Shown here in pieces: positions 35,655 through 43,894 of a DNA stretch of 64,000 bases. Below the pieces are notes generated by a model. That model saw only the letters and a program-made list of their open reading frames with translations, ran no database searches and was not told the origin of the DNA. Source of the stretch: Planctomycetota bacterium (GTDB taxonomy: Bacteria > Planctomycetota > UBA1135 > GCA-002686595); assembly GCA_016712565.1 (NCBI GenBank), contig JADJQU010000003.1:496001-560000 (forward strand), given 5' to 3'. The stretch's first letter is position 1; every line of letters begins with the position of its first letter. A program made the position numbers and the translations under genes.

Positions 35655-36986
35655 ATGAGTCCCGAGTTCCTGCTCTGCGCCCCCCGCCTGTGGCTCGGGG
35701 GAGGCCGCTGGCTCGCACCGGGTGCCCTGCATGTGCGGGAAGGCCGGATCGCCGCCCTGGGAGCGCCGGAGGCGTTCCCCCGCGGGCCCGGGGCCCCGGA
35801 GCGGGTGGAGCTCGTCGGCTGCGCCCTGCTGCCGGGTCTCGTCAATGCCCATGCACATCTGGAGCTCACGGGCCTGGGGGGCAAGACCGCGTCCGGGGCC
35901 GACTTCGGCCGCTGGATCCAGAGCGTCGTGGGCCAGCGTGCCGCGATGGGCTCCGCCGCACTCGAAGCAGGGGCCCTCGCGGGCGCGCGCCTGCTGCTGG
36001 CCTCGGGCGTCACCACCGTGGGCGACTTCGACGCCACCGGGGCGGCCGAACGTGCGCTGTCCGACCCGGCCCCACGGCCACCGGGCGCCGGGCCCCTGCC
36101 GCGGGTGCTCCTGTACCGCGAGGTGCTCGACGCCCGCGACCCCGCGCGGACCGCGGGGGAAATCCAGCGACTCGGCCGTCCCCGGCCGGGGAGTGAATCC
36201 CTCTCCCGCATCGACCGCGACGGACTTCCAGCCCAGCCGCCTCGAAGGGGAGTCGGGTCCCAGGGCCTCGGTCCCGTGCTTTCCGGTCTCGCGCCCCACG
36301 GTCCCCACACCGTCTCCCCCGAACTCCTGCGGGCCGTGGCCGCGGAGTCCCGACGGGAGGGCCTTCCCCTGGCGATCCACTGGGCCGAGACCGAGGAAGA
36401 GGTGCATTGGCTCGAACGCGGCGGGGGCCTCTTCGATCGCCTGCTGGGGCCCTCCCCGCGCGCCTCGGGCCTCGAGCTGCTCCAGGAGGCCGGCCTCCTC
36501 GGGCCCGCGCTCGCCCTCGTGCACGGCAACCTGGCGCGGGAGGACGAACGGGCCCGGGTGGCTCGGGCGGGGGCGGTGCTCGTCCATTGCCCGGGCACCC
36601 ATGCCTTCTTCGGCCGCGCGCCCTTCCCCATCGAGGCCTGGCGCTCGGCGGGCGTGACCGTGGCGCTGGGGACGGACTCCCTGGCGAGCAACGTGGCCCT
36701 GGATCTGCGCCGCGAACTCGGGCAGCTCCGCCGTGCTCACCCCGATTTCCCCGCGCAGGAAGTCCTGGAGGCCGCAACCGTGGGCGGGGCACGGGCGCTC
36801 GGCCTCCAAGGCCGCGTGGGTGTGTTGCGCACGGGAGCACAGGCCGATCTGCTGGCGGTCGAGGCCCCGGAGCAGGACCCGCTGCAATTGCTCGAACGCC
36901 TGGCCTGCGGCGAATTCGAGCCGCAAAGCCTCTGGATCGGCGGGCGCCCCGTGGAATCGCTCCCCGCGCGCGATTCAGGGGTTTGA
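35655..36986 (+). CDS. Amidohydrolase of the TRZ/ATZ (cytosine/aminofutalosine deaminase-like) group
   Basis: 443-residue metal-dependent hydrolase. The metal ligands fall in family order: HAH at about 66-68 (GLVNAHAHLELTG), HWAE in the middle, HG (VHGNLA), HCPGTHAFFG, and the late Asp in LGTDSLASN. The HCPxxxxxF and TDSLASN signatures are typical of the SsnA/MtaD/aminofutalosine deaminase group, which deaminates purine-like substrates or chlorinated triazines. Aminofutalosine deamination for menaquinone synthesis is one possibility, but no other futalosine gene is here. An atypically variable segment (about 165-200) lies between the first two motif blocks. Substrate unresolved. Confidence 0.85.
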   Translation: MSPEFLLCAPRLWLGGGRWLAPGALHVREGRIAALGAPEAFPRGPGAPERVELVGCALLPGLVNAHAHLELTGLGGKTASGADFGRWIQSVVGQRAAMGSAALEAGALAGARLLLASGVTTVGDFDATGAAERALSDPAPRPPGAGPLPRVLLYREVLDARDPARTAGEIQRLGRPRPGSESLSRIDRDGLPAQPPRRGVGSQGLGPVLSGLAPHGPHTVSPELLRAVAAESRREGLPLAIHWAETEEEVHWLERGGGLFDRLLGPSPRASGLELLQEAGLLGPALALVHGNLAREDERARVARAGAVLVHCPGTHAFFGRAPFPIEAWRSAGVTVALGTDSLASNVALDLRRELGQLRRAHPDFPAQEVLEAATVGGARALGLQGRVGVLRTGAQADLLAVEAPEQDPLQLLERLACGEFEPQSLWIGGRPVESLPARDSGV

Positions 36987-37123
36987 GGCTCCCCGGACGT
37001 GCAAACCGTCGGTTTCCGAAGACTCCCTTCGGGGGCCTCGGGTTGCGCCGAACGCCCCGCCAACCCAGGATGGCGCGCGCGGGGAGCCCAGTTTCGCTGC
37101 GCGCCGCGTATTCAAGGCAACCC

Positions 37124-38152
37124 ATGACGTCCTACGTCCTTCCCAGCCCGACGCCCGACCAGGAGCGAGCCCTGGACCTGCTGCGCGCCCACCAGCGCTT
37201 CCTGTTGGTGGGGCATGTTCGTCCCGACGGCGACTGCCTGGGGGCCCAGGCGGCCCTGGCGCGGACGCTCGCGGCCCTGGGGAAGGAGGCCTGGATCCTG
37301 AACACCGATCCGCTGCCCGCCTCCCTGGACTACCTGGCGGCGGCCGGACGCTTCCGCGTGTTCACCGGCGGCGACCTGCCGGCCCACGACGTGTGCGTGT
37401 TCCTGGACTTCTGCGAGATCGATCGCTGCGGCGGCCTGGCCGCGCCCCTGCGGGCCGCGGGCTCGCGCAAGCTCGTCGTGGATCACCACATCCACCACGG
37501 CTCGACCTGGTGGGATGCGGCCTTCGTGGACGTGCGCGCGGCCGCCACGGGCCTGCTCGTCTGGCGCATGGCGCGGCACCTGGAGGTCGAGCTCGACCTC
37601 CCCGGTGCGCGCGGCGTGTTCACTTCGATCGTCACCGACACCGGCTGGTTCAAGTACTCGAACACCGACGCGGAGACCTTCCACGTGGTGTCCGAGATGG
37701 TGGCGGCGGGGGTCGAGCCCGCGGCCCTGTTCGCTTCGATCTATCAGCGCACGGGGCGCGACGAGCCCCGTGCCATCGCCCGCGCCCTGGGCCGACTGGA
37801 GTATCTCGACGGAGGCCGGATCGCCGTGATCGACCTGCCCCTCGCGGCCGCGGGCGAGGCGGATCTCGTGGATTCCGACGCGGTGCTGGACCTTGTCCGC
37901 GCAGTGGAGGCCGTGGAGGTCGTGCTGTTCGTGCGCGAAAGCCGCGACGGCAGCTGCAAGCTGTCCGCGCGCTCGAAGACCACTTGCAACGTCAACGACC
38001 TGGCGCGCCGCTTCCAGGGCGGCGGCCATGCCAAGGCCTCGGGCGCCACGCTGCGCATGCCGCTCGCGGAGGCCAAGTCGGCGCTGGTGCGCGCCGCCCT
38101 GGAATTGTGGACCGGGCCGGACGTGGAGGCACCGCGGAGCCACGCGCGATGA
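37124..38152 (+). CDS. DHH/DHHA1-family phosphoesterase, NrnA-like oligoribonuclease / pAp phosphatase
   Basis: 342-residue NrnA-type enzyme that degrades short RNA oligomers or 3'-phosphoadenosine 5'-phosphate. ATG 37124 is used; the open frame extends upstream only as shadow. DHH-domain motifs: VGHVRPDGDCLGAQ (metal aspartates), the central VVDHHIHH, and TDTGWFKYSNT. The DHHA1 substrate motif GGGHAKASG lies near residue 300. The length matches NrnA. The stop overlaps the next start by four bases (ATGA), linking it to the metallophosphoesterase. Confidence 0.88.
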   Translation: MTSYVLPSPTPDQERALDLLRAHQRFLLVGHVRPDGDCLGAQAALARTLAALGKEAWILNTDPLPASLDYLAAAGRFRVFTGGDLPAHDVCVFLDFCEIDRCGGLAAPLRAAGSRKLVVDHHIHHGSTWWDAAFVDVRAAATGLLVWRMARHLEVELDLPGARGVFTSIVTDTGWFKYSNTDAETFHVVSEMVAAGVEPAALFASIYQRTGRDEPRAIARALGRLEYLDGGRIAVIDLPLAAAGEADLVDSDAVLDLVRAVEAVEVVLFVRESRDGSCKLSARSKTTCNVNDLARRFQGGGHAKASGATLRMPLAEAKSALVRAALELWTGPDVEAPRSHAR

Positions 38153-38910
38153 GGGTCGCCGTGATCTCGGACCTGCATTCCAACCGCGAGGCCCTGGAGG
38201 CCGTGTTCGCGCACATCCAGGCCCAGTCCATCGGTACCGTGTTCTGCCTGGGGGACGTGGTGGGCTACGGTCCGGACCCGGAGTTCTGCGTGGACCTCGT
38301 GCGCGGTCACGCGAAGTTGTGCCTGATGGGCAACCACGACGAGGGCCTGTTCCGCGACGCCTCCGACTTCAATCCCCACGCCCGCGGCGCCCTGGAGTAC
38401 ACCCGCGCTCGCATGCATCCGTCCTGGTACAGCATGAGCGAGAAGCGCGCGCGCTGGCGCTGGCTGGAAGGACTCGTGCTCTCCCATCGCGAGGGCCGCT
38501 TCCTGTTCGTCCACGGCAGCCCCCGGGATCCGGTGCGCGAGTACGTGCTCTCCACCGACGGTTTCTTGAACCCGGAGAAGCTGCGGGCCGTGTTCGATTC
38601 CTTCGAGGGCATCGCCGTGGCGGGGCACACCCATCATCCGGGAATGCACACCGAGGACCTGGCCTTCCATTCCCTGGGGGGCAACACGACCTGCACCATG
38701 GCCCTGCCCGAGACCGGCAAGGCGTTCATCAACGTGGGCTCGGTGGGGCAGCCCCGCGACGGCGACAACCGCGCCTGCTACGCGGTCCTGGAGGACCGGC
38801 AGGTCACCTGGCACCGCGTCGCCTACGACTTCCAGTTGACGGCCCAGAAGATCATGCGCACGGGCGCGCTGTCCGAGGTGCTCGCCAGGCGGCTCGCCCT
38901 GGGCAAGTAG
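38149..38910 (+). CDS. Calcineurin-like metallophosphoesterase
   Basis: 253-residue dimetal phosphoesterase. Motifs in order: DLHSN (9-13 region), GDVVGYGPDP, GNHDE, VHGSP and AGHTHHP, which together form the complete two-metal site. The ATGA overlap with the NrnA-like gene suggests coordinated nucleotide turnover. The closest type is the YfcE/MJ0936-like phosphodiesterase group. Substrate unknown. Confidence 0.88.
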   Translation: MRVAVISDLHSNREALEAVFAHIQAQSIGTVFCLGDVVGYGPDPEFCVDLVRGHAKLCLMGNHDEGLFRDASDFNPHARGALEYTRARMHPSWYSMSEKRARWRWLEGLVLSHREGRFLFVHGSPRDPVREYVLSTDGFLNPEKLRAVFDSFEGIAVAGHTHHPGMHTEDLAFHSLGGNTTCTMALPETGKAFINVGSVGQPRDGDNRACYAVLEDRQVTWHRVAYDFQLTAQKIMRTGALSEVLARRLALGK

Positions 38911-38928
38911 CGGCCTGGAGGCAGGCGC

Positions 38929-39837
38929 CTAGCCCCGCGGCGCGAGGCCCAGGCCGGCGCGCATCACATGGCCCAGGATCTGGGGGTTCTTGCGCATGCG
39001 CCGCAGGGAATAGGGCTTCCACTCCGGTCCGAAGGGCACGTAGACGCGCACGCTGTGCCCGGCCTCGCGCCAGCGCTTCCACAATTCGGGGCGCACGCCC
39101 AGGAGCACCTGGAACTCGTAGGCGCTCTTGGCGTAACCCGCCCGCTGGACCAGGGGCACCAGTTCGCTCGCCAGAAGGTCGTCGTGGGTGGCGAAGGCCA
39201 CGTGCGCGCGGCGCTCCACCAGGAGGCGCGCGCACTCCACGTAGGCCGCCCGAATCGGCCCCACTTCGGTGTGGGCGATCTTCGCCGGTTCCAGGTAGAT
39301 GCCCTTGACCATGCGCACGTTGAGCGGGCCGGGCTTGAGCGCCCGGATGTCCGCGGGCGTGCGGAACAGGCGCGACTGGAGCACGAGGCCCAGGTTGGAG
39401 TGTCGCTCCCGCAGCCGTTCGAAGATGCGCAGGGTGGCGTCCGTGGTGCCGGCGTCCTCCATCTCGACGCGCAGCACGAGGCCCAGCTCCGCCAGCCGTC
39501 CGGCCAGACTGGAGTACTGCGCGAAGGCCAGGTCCTCGGAGAGCCGCAGGCCCACGTGGGTGGGCTTGACCGACACGTAGCAGTCCAGCTTGAGCCGCGC
39601 CACGGCCTGTGCCGCCGCGGCGTATTCCTCGACCACGGCCCGCGAGGCCGCCTCGGTGGTCACGTCCTCCCCCAGGATGTCGAGGATTCCGGCATGGCCG
39701 GCCGAACGCAGCCGCTCCAATTCCCTGAGGGCTTCGTCGAGGGTTTCACCGGCGATGTAGTTGCGCGCGAACACGCGCAGCAGCGGCTTGGGGACGTGGG
39801 GCAGGACGCCGAGAACCGCCTGGGAGAAGAGCGACAT
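38929..39837 (-). CDS. putA: Proline dehydrogenase (monofunctional)
   Basis: FAD-dependent enzyme that oxidises proline to pyrroline-5-carboxylate. 302 residues, the size of monofunctional PRODH, with no aldehyde dehydrogenase fused. Barrel motifs: SVKPTHVGL, LVLRVEMEDAGTTD, LVLQSRLFRT, NVRMVKGIYLEP, FATHDDLLA, and the substrate-binding C-terminal VPFGPEWKPYSLRRMRKNP, whose Tyr-x-x-Arg-Arg is diagnostic. It is convergent with the metallophosphoesterase (19 bases between stops) and divergent from cutA. The partner P5C dehydrogenase is not in the window. Confidence 0.92.
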   Translation of the reverse strand: MSLFSQAVLGVLPHVPKPLLRVFARNYIAGETLDEALRELERLRSAGHAGILDILGEDVTTEAASRAVVEEYAAAAQAVARLKLDCYVSVKPTHVGLRLSEDLAFAQYSSLAGRLAELGLVLRVEMEDAGTTDATLRIFERLRERHSNLGLVLQSRLFRTPADIRALKPGPLNVRMVKGIYLEPAKIAHTEVGPIRAAYVECARLLVERRAHVAFATHDDLLASELVPLVQRAGYAKSAYEFQVLLGVRPELWKRWREAGHSVRVYVPFGPEWKPYSLRRMRKNPQILGHVMRAGLGLAPRG

Positions 39838-40022
39838 GGAGGGGTCGGGATTCTAGCAGCCCGCCCTGAAAGTCCCGCAGCGCGGGCGAAGCCGCAGCAG
39901 GCGTCCCTTCGACGGACGGCGGGGGACCGGCACTCCGCGCTGCACGGGAGGCCGGCCCAAGCTATCCTGGGCAGCGCCCGCCACCGCGCGGCCCGGTTTC
40001 CCCGGCTCCGAGAACCAAGCGC

Positions 40023-40355
40023 ATGGACCAGGCACGCGTCGTCTTGATTACGGCTCCCGACCTCGAAACGGCCGAGCGATTGGCTCGCGAACTCGTGGAG
40101 CAGCGCCTGGCGGCCTGCGTCAACGGCCTGCCGGGCGCCTTCAGCATCTACCGCTGGCAGGGCAGCATCGAGCGGGCCACGGAGGTGCTCTTGATCGCCA
40201 AGACCGAGGCCTCGCGCCTGTCGGAGATCTTCGCCTGGCTCGAGCGCTCGCACCCCTACGAGGTTCCGGAGTGCATCGCCCTGCCCGCGGGGGAGATCTC
40301 GCCGCGCTACCGGGCTTGGCTGGAGCACGAGGTTCAGAGCGGAGGCCCCGCGTGA
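40023..40355 (+). CDS. cutA: Divalent-cation tolerance protein CutA
   Basis: Small trimeric PII-like protein linked to copper tolerance. 110 residues with the complete fold. Landmarks are RLAACVNGLPG, the Trp in YRWQGSIE, EVLLIAKTEASR and HPYEVPECIALP, all family-typical. Its stop overlaps the GTG start of the next gene (GTGA). It is divergent from proline dehydrogenase, with about 185 bases between them for promoters. Confidence 0.93.
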   Translation: MDQARVVLITAPDLETAERLARELVEQRLAACVNGLPGAFSIYRWQGSIERATEVLLIAKTEASRLSEIFAWLERSHPYEVPECIALPAGEISPRYRAWLEHEVQSGGPA

Positions 40356-41776
40356 GGGTCGCGGACGATTCGCGCCGGCCCCTGGCCGGCCGGCCGCGGG
40401 TGTGGCTCGGGCTGTGGATTCTGCTGGCGGCCTGGTCGGGGGCCTGCTCCCGGGCGAGCGAACGGCCGGGCACGCCGCCGAAGAACCTGCTGCTGGTGAC
40501 CGCCTCGTCCCTGCGGCGCGACCACCTGTCGGCCTACCTCTATGGTCGTCCCACCTCGGCCTGGCCGGCCAGCGAGGAAGAGCGGCGCCAGGCCCGCGCC
40601 CTCGCGTTGGACGACCTGGCCGCCCAGGGCGTGCTGTTCGCCGACGCCTCCAGCGGCAGCCCGCGGCAGTTCCCCGCGCTGTGCTCGCTGTTCACCGGCG
40701 CCCGGGGCAGCGTGGCCGGCGATCCCGCCCAGGACCAGCCCCTCGAAGCCGGAGCGGCCACCCTCGCCGAGGACTTCCGTGCCGCGGGTTTCTCCACCGC
40801 GGCTTTCGTGGCCGGTGCCTGGCTCAAGGACGCCCGCGGCCTGGACCAGGGCTTCGAGAACTTCCAGTGGCGCTTTTCCGACGCCGCCGTGCTGGAGTTG
40901 GCGCGCCAGTGGCTCGAGGAAGCCGAGCAGCGGCCGGACCGCCCCTGGTTCGTGTGGGTGCACCTCGCCGGGGGCGACCCGCCCCACGATCCCCGCGGAC
41001 TTCCCGCGGTGCCCGGCGAGGCCCAGGGCGTGTTGGACTTCTCGCGCCTGTTCAGCAATCCCGCCTACGGCGGTTCCGCGGACGGATCCCTCGCCTATCT
41101 CAGCAAGCTCGCGCGCGGAGAGGCCGTCCCGGACGAGCAGGATCGCGCGCGGGTGATCGACCTCTACGACGGCGAAGTGGCGCGCCTCGCCGCGGGCGTG
41201 CGCACCCTGGCGCTGTCCTTGCGCAATCTCGATCCCGAGGGCCAGCGCTGGCGCGACACGGCCATGGCCTTCGCCGGGATCAACGGGATCGAGCTGGGGG
41301 AGCGCGATCCGCGCGCGTGGGGGAGTGACTCCCTGGCGTTGACGGTCGTGGGCGTGCCGCTCTTCCTGCGCCACCCGGGATCGCTCACCGGATCGCGCAT
41401 CCTGGCGGAGCCCGTGGGGCTCGAGGACGTGGCCCCCACCCTGCGCGAGTGGTTCGGCCTGCCGTCACCGACCCGCGCGCCGGGGGGGCTTGTGGGCCGT
41501 TCGCTGTTCCCCATGCTCGACAGCTACGTGGAGCGGCCCTTCGAGCGGCGTCCCGCGCGCTGGGAAATCACGGGCACCACGCCTGCGCGGGCCCTGCGCA
41601 CGCGGGAGCATTCGCTGCTCGAGACCACCACCGCCGGGGGAGTCCGGCGCGAGTTGTTCGATCGCGTCGCCGATCCGGACGAGCGACACGACATCGCCGG
41701 CCAGGAGCCTGCCCGCGTGGCGGAGCTGAACGCCGAACTCCAGCGCATGAAGTTCCATGGCGCCCGCTCTCCCTGA
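40352..41776 (+). CDS. Sulfatase-fold lipoprotein lacking catalytic residues (pseudosulfatase)
   Basis: 474-residue lipoprotein (lipobox SGAC, Cys32) from GTG 40352, overlapping cutA by GTGA. The fold is that of sulfatases and alkaline-phosphatase-superfamily enzymes. However, the first metal Asp of the usual TIDTLRADHL is missing (VTASSLRRDHL). The nucleophile block CxPxR is replaced by SGSPRQFPALCSLFTG. The later TSDHGEE block reads FAGINGIELGE, so the metal Asp-His pair is also lost. The tail still follows the family (VPLFLRHPG, GLEDVAPTLREWFGLP). It should not be an active sulfatase; a binding or scaffold role is inferred. It is followed by two large membrane proteins. Confidence 0.82.
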   Translation: MRVADDSRRPLAGRPRVWLGLWILLAAWSGACSRASERPGTPPKNLLLVTASSLRRDHLSAYLYGRPTSAWPASEEERRQARALALDDLAAQGVLFADASSGSPRQFPALCSLFTGARGSVAGDPAQDQPLEAGAATLAEDFRAAGFSTAAFVAGAWLKDARGLDQGFENFQWRFSDAAVLELARQWLEEAEQRPDRPWFVWVHLAGGDPPHDPRGLPAVPGEAQGVLDFSRLFSNPAYGGSADGSLAYLSKLARGEAVPDEQDRARVIDLYDGEVARLAAGVRTLALSLRNLDPEGQRWRDTAMAFAGINGIELGERDPRAWGSDSLALTVVGVPLFLRHPGSLTGSRILAEPVGLEDVAPTLREWFGLPSPTRAPGGLVGRSLFPMLDSYVERPFERRPARWEITGTTPARALRTREHSLLETTTAGGVRRELFDRVADPDERHDIAGQEPARVAELNAELQRMKFHGARSP

Positions 41777-41839
41777 CCGTTCTCCGGCGGCGCCCGGGAA
41801 GCGCGGCCCCCGCGCGGTCCCGTGGGGGGGCCCCGCCCG

Positions 41840-43894
41840 ATGAACGTCGGCCGCTCTGGGTCCGACGATGCGCCGGGCGCGGCGGGTCCTTCGGCTCCCG
41901 CCTGCCCCCTGCGGGGCCTGGCCGCGGTGCTGTGCGGCCTGGCCGTCCTGGCGGCGGCCACGGCCTGGGGAGTCCTGCCGGCCTTCCTGGCACCCTGGCT
42001 CGCCGGCCCCGCGGTCCTGGCCACCCTGGCCCTGGGGCCCCTGGTCCGCTGGACGCCCGGGCCCGCCGATCCCTGGAAGCTCGCGGCCTTCACGCTGGTG
42101 CTTTCTCCCGTGCTGGCGGCGGCGATCTTCGGGCTCGCTCGCTGGGGCCTCCAAGCCGTGCACGCCGATCCGGCCAGCGCCCAGGGCTTCACGGCCCTCG
42201 CCGCGGCGTGCCTGCATCTGCTGCTCCTGGGTCGTTCCGTGCGCGCCCCGGGGGCCCCGAGAGGGGCACTGGCCGCGTTGCTCCTGGGTCTCCTGCTGTC
42301 CGCGGCCGTCGGCTTCCTGTTGTTGCGCGGCAACGAGCCTCGCCTCGTGTTTCCGGGCATCGAGCGCGCGGGCGTCGCCGCGGCCCTGGAGCGTTCGTTG
42401 CCGCCCGAGCATCCCTGGCTCGCGGGCGAGGCCTGGGACCGGGTCTGGTCGGGAGATTTGCTGGCCCTCTCCACGGCGAAGTCCCTGCACCTGGCTCCGA
42501 CCCGGGCCCACGCGCTGTTCAGCGTGCTGGCGGCGTTCCTGACCCCCGCGTTCCTGTTCCTGCTCGCGTCGAGTTTGTGGCGCGACGCGCGGCGCGCCGT
42601 GGCGGGCCTGCTGCTGGCCCTGTGCGCGGCCTGCCTGCCCCTGGTCTCCGGCGCCCCGGCCTGGTCCGTGCTCGCGTTGTTCCTGGAGCCTGGTCCCGCC
42701 CATCTGGCGCTGGTGCTCTCCCTGGCGGGCCTCTTCGCCGCGTCCCACGCCCTGCGGCGCGGCGAGCGCCCGTGGGTGGGGTTGTGCGGCCTCTGTCACG
42801 GACTGGCCCTCGTGCTCGACCTCACCAGCGCCTGGCCCGCTGCCCTGTCCACCGCGCTGGCGACTTGCTCCCCGGCCTGCCCCGCCCGGGTGCGACCGCG
42901 CGTGCTCCTGGCCCTGGTGCTCGCCGCGCTTCCGGCTCTGGTCCAGGCACGACTCCTGGAGCCCGCGCTGGCCCCGTCGGGCGCGCTGGATCCCGCGTCC
43001 GTGGCGCTTGGCACCTGGCCCTGGCTCCTGCTGGCCCTGGTGTCCGCCCTTCGCGCGGTCCCCGCGGTGGAACCCGAGCGACGGGTCGTGCTGCATTTGA
43101 GCCTGGCCGCGGCGGTGAGTGGCTCGGCCGCGGCCTCCTACGGCGGCCCGTGGACGGCCGTGGAGCCCGCCTCGGCCCTGGGCCTGTTCGCCTGCGGCTG
43201 GCTCGCCCCAGGTCCCCTGGGCGCGGTGTTCACAGGCTTCAGCAGCGAGGCCTCCCTGTCGCGCGCGGCCCGGCGCTTCGGGATCGCCTGGCTCGCGGCG
43301 TGCGCGGGGCTCGGGAGCTTCGGCCCCTGGGTCCTGCGCGGTGAGTGGACCGCTGCGCGGGCCGCCGCGGGGCGGGACGAACCCCTGTGCGCGGAACGGG
43401 CCCAGGGCCTGGAACCTGGCGGGTCCGACGCGGCGGCGAAGGACCTGCGCGAGGCCCTGGCGTTCCTGCGCACCGAGCCCCAGCTCGCAGAGGACCGGGC
43501 CGTGTTGCTCGCCTGTCCCGTCCACAATCCCTACCGCACCACCCGCGATCTGCCGCAGCTGGCACTGGCGGCCGCCACGCCCCTGGCTCTCTACGGCGAT
43601 TCGCGCGGCGTGGTCAATGAGCGCCATCCCGCCTTTCTGCCGCGCCTGGAGGAGCTCCTGCGGCTCTTCCGCAGGGAACAGGACCTGGATCCGACGCTGT
43701 TTCCGCGGCTGGAGCGTCTGGGGGCCCGGGCCGCGGTGCTCTTGCTGCGCGAGGAGGACGTGGCCTTCGTCCCCGGCGTGGTCGCCAAGCTGGAGCTCCT
43801 GGGCTTCGCGCGCTGGCGAGGATTCGGCACGGTGGCCCTGTACCTCGGCCCGCGCGCGGCCCACGGCCGCTACGGACTCTCCGCGGCCAAATGA
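41840..43894 (+). CDS. Polytopic membrane protein, possible GT-C glycosyltransferase
   Basis: 684-residue integral membrane protein from ATG 41840 (GTG 41822 is possible). About twelve hydrophobic segments span residues 25-460, and a soluble C-terminal domain follows (about 490-680). That layout is typical of GT-C glycosyltransferases and of O-antigen/lipid-linked sugar enzymes. A short loop motif AWDRVWSGD lies between early helices. I do not recognise a specific family. Its stop overlaps the next start (ATGA), and the two membrane proteins follow the pseudosulfatase, suggesting an envelope-related cluster. Confidence 0.6.
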   Translation: MNVGRSGSDDAPGAAGPSAPACPLRGLAAVLCGLAVLAAATAWGVLPAFLAPWLAGPAVLATLALGPLVRWTPGPADPWKLAAFTLVLSPVLAAAIFGLARWGLQAVHADPASAQGFTALAAACLHLLLLGRSVRAPGAPRGALAALLLGLLLSAAVGFLLLRGNEPRLVFPGIERAGVAAALERSLPPEHPWLAGEAWDRVWSGDLLALSTAKSLHLAPTRAHALFSVLAAFLTPAFLFLLASSLWRDARRAVAGLLLALCAACLPLVSGAPAWSVLALFLEPGPAHLALVLSLAGLFAASHALRRGERPWVGLCGLCHGLALVLDLTSAWPAALSTALATCSPACPARVRPRVLLALVLAALPALVQARLLEPALAPSGALDPASVALGTWPWLLLALVSALRAVPAVEPERRVVLHLSLAAAVSGSAAASYGGPWTAVEPASALGLFACGWLAPGPLGAVFTGFSSEASLSRAARRFGIAWLAACAGLGSFGPWVLRGEWTAARAAAGRDEPLCAERAQGLEPGGSDAAAKDLREALAFLRTEPQLAEDRAVLLACPVHNPYRTTRDLPQLALAAATPLALYGDSRGVVNERHPAFLPRLEELLRLFRREQDLDPTLFPRLERLGARAAVLLLREEDVAFVPGVVAKLELLGFARWRGFGTVALYLGPRAAHGRYGLSAAK

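Noticed and set aside
40352..41776. Active sulfatase
   Set aside because: The CxPxR nucleophile block and the metal-binding Asp and Asp-His positions are all replaced.
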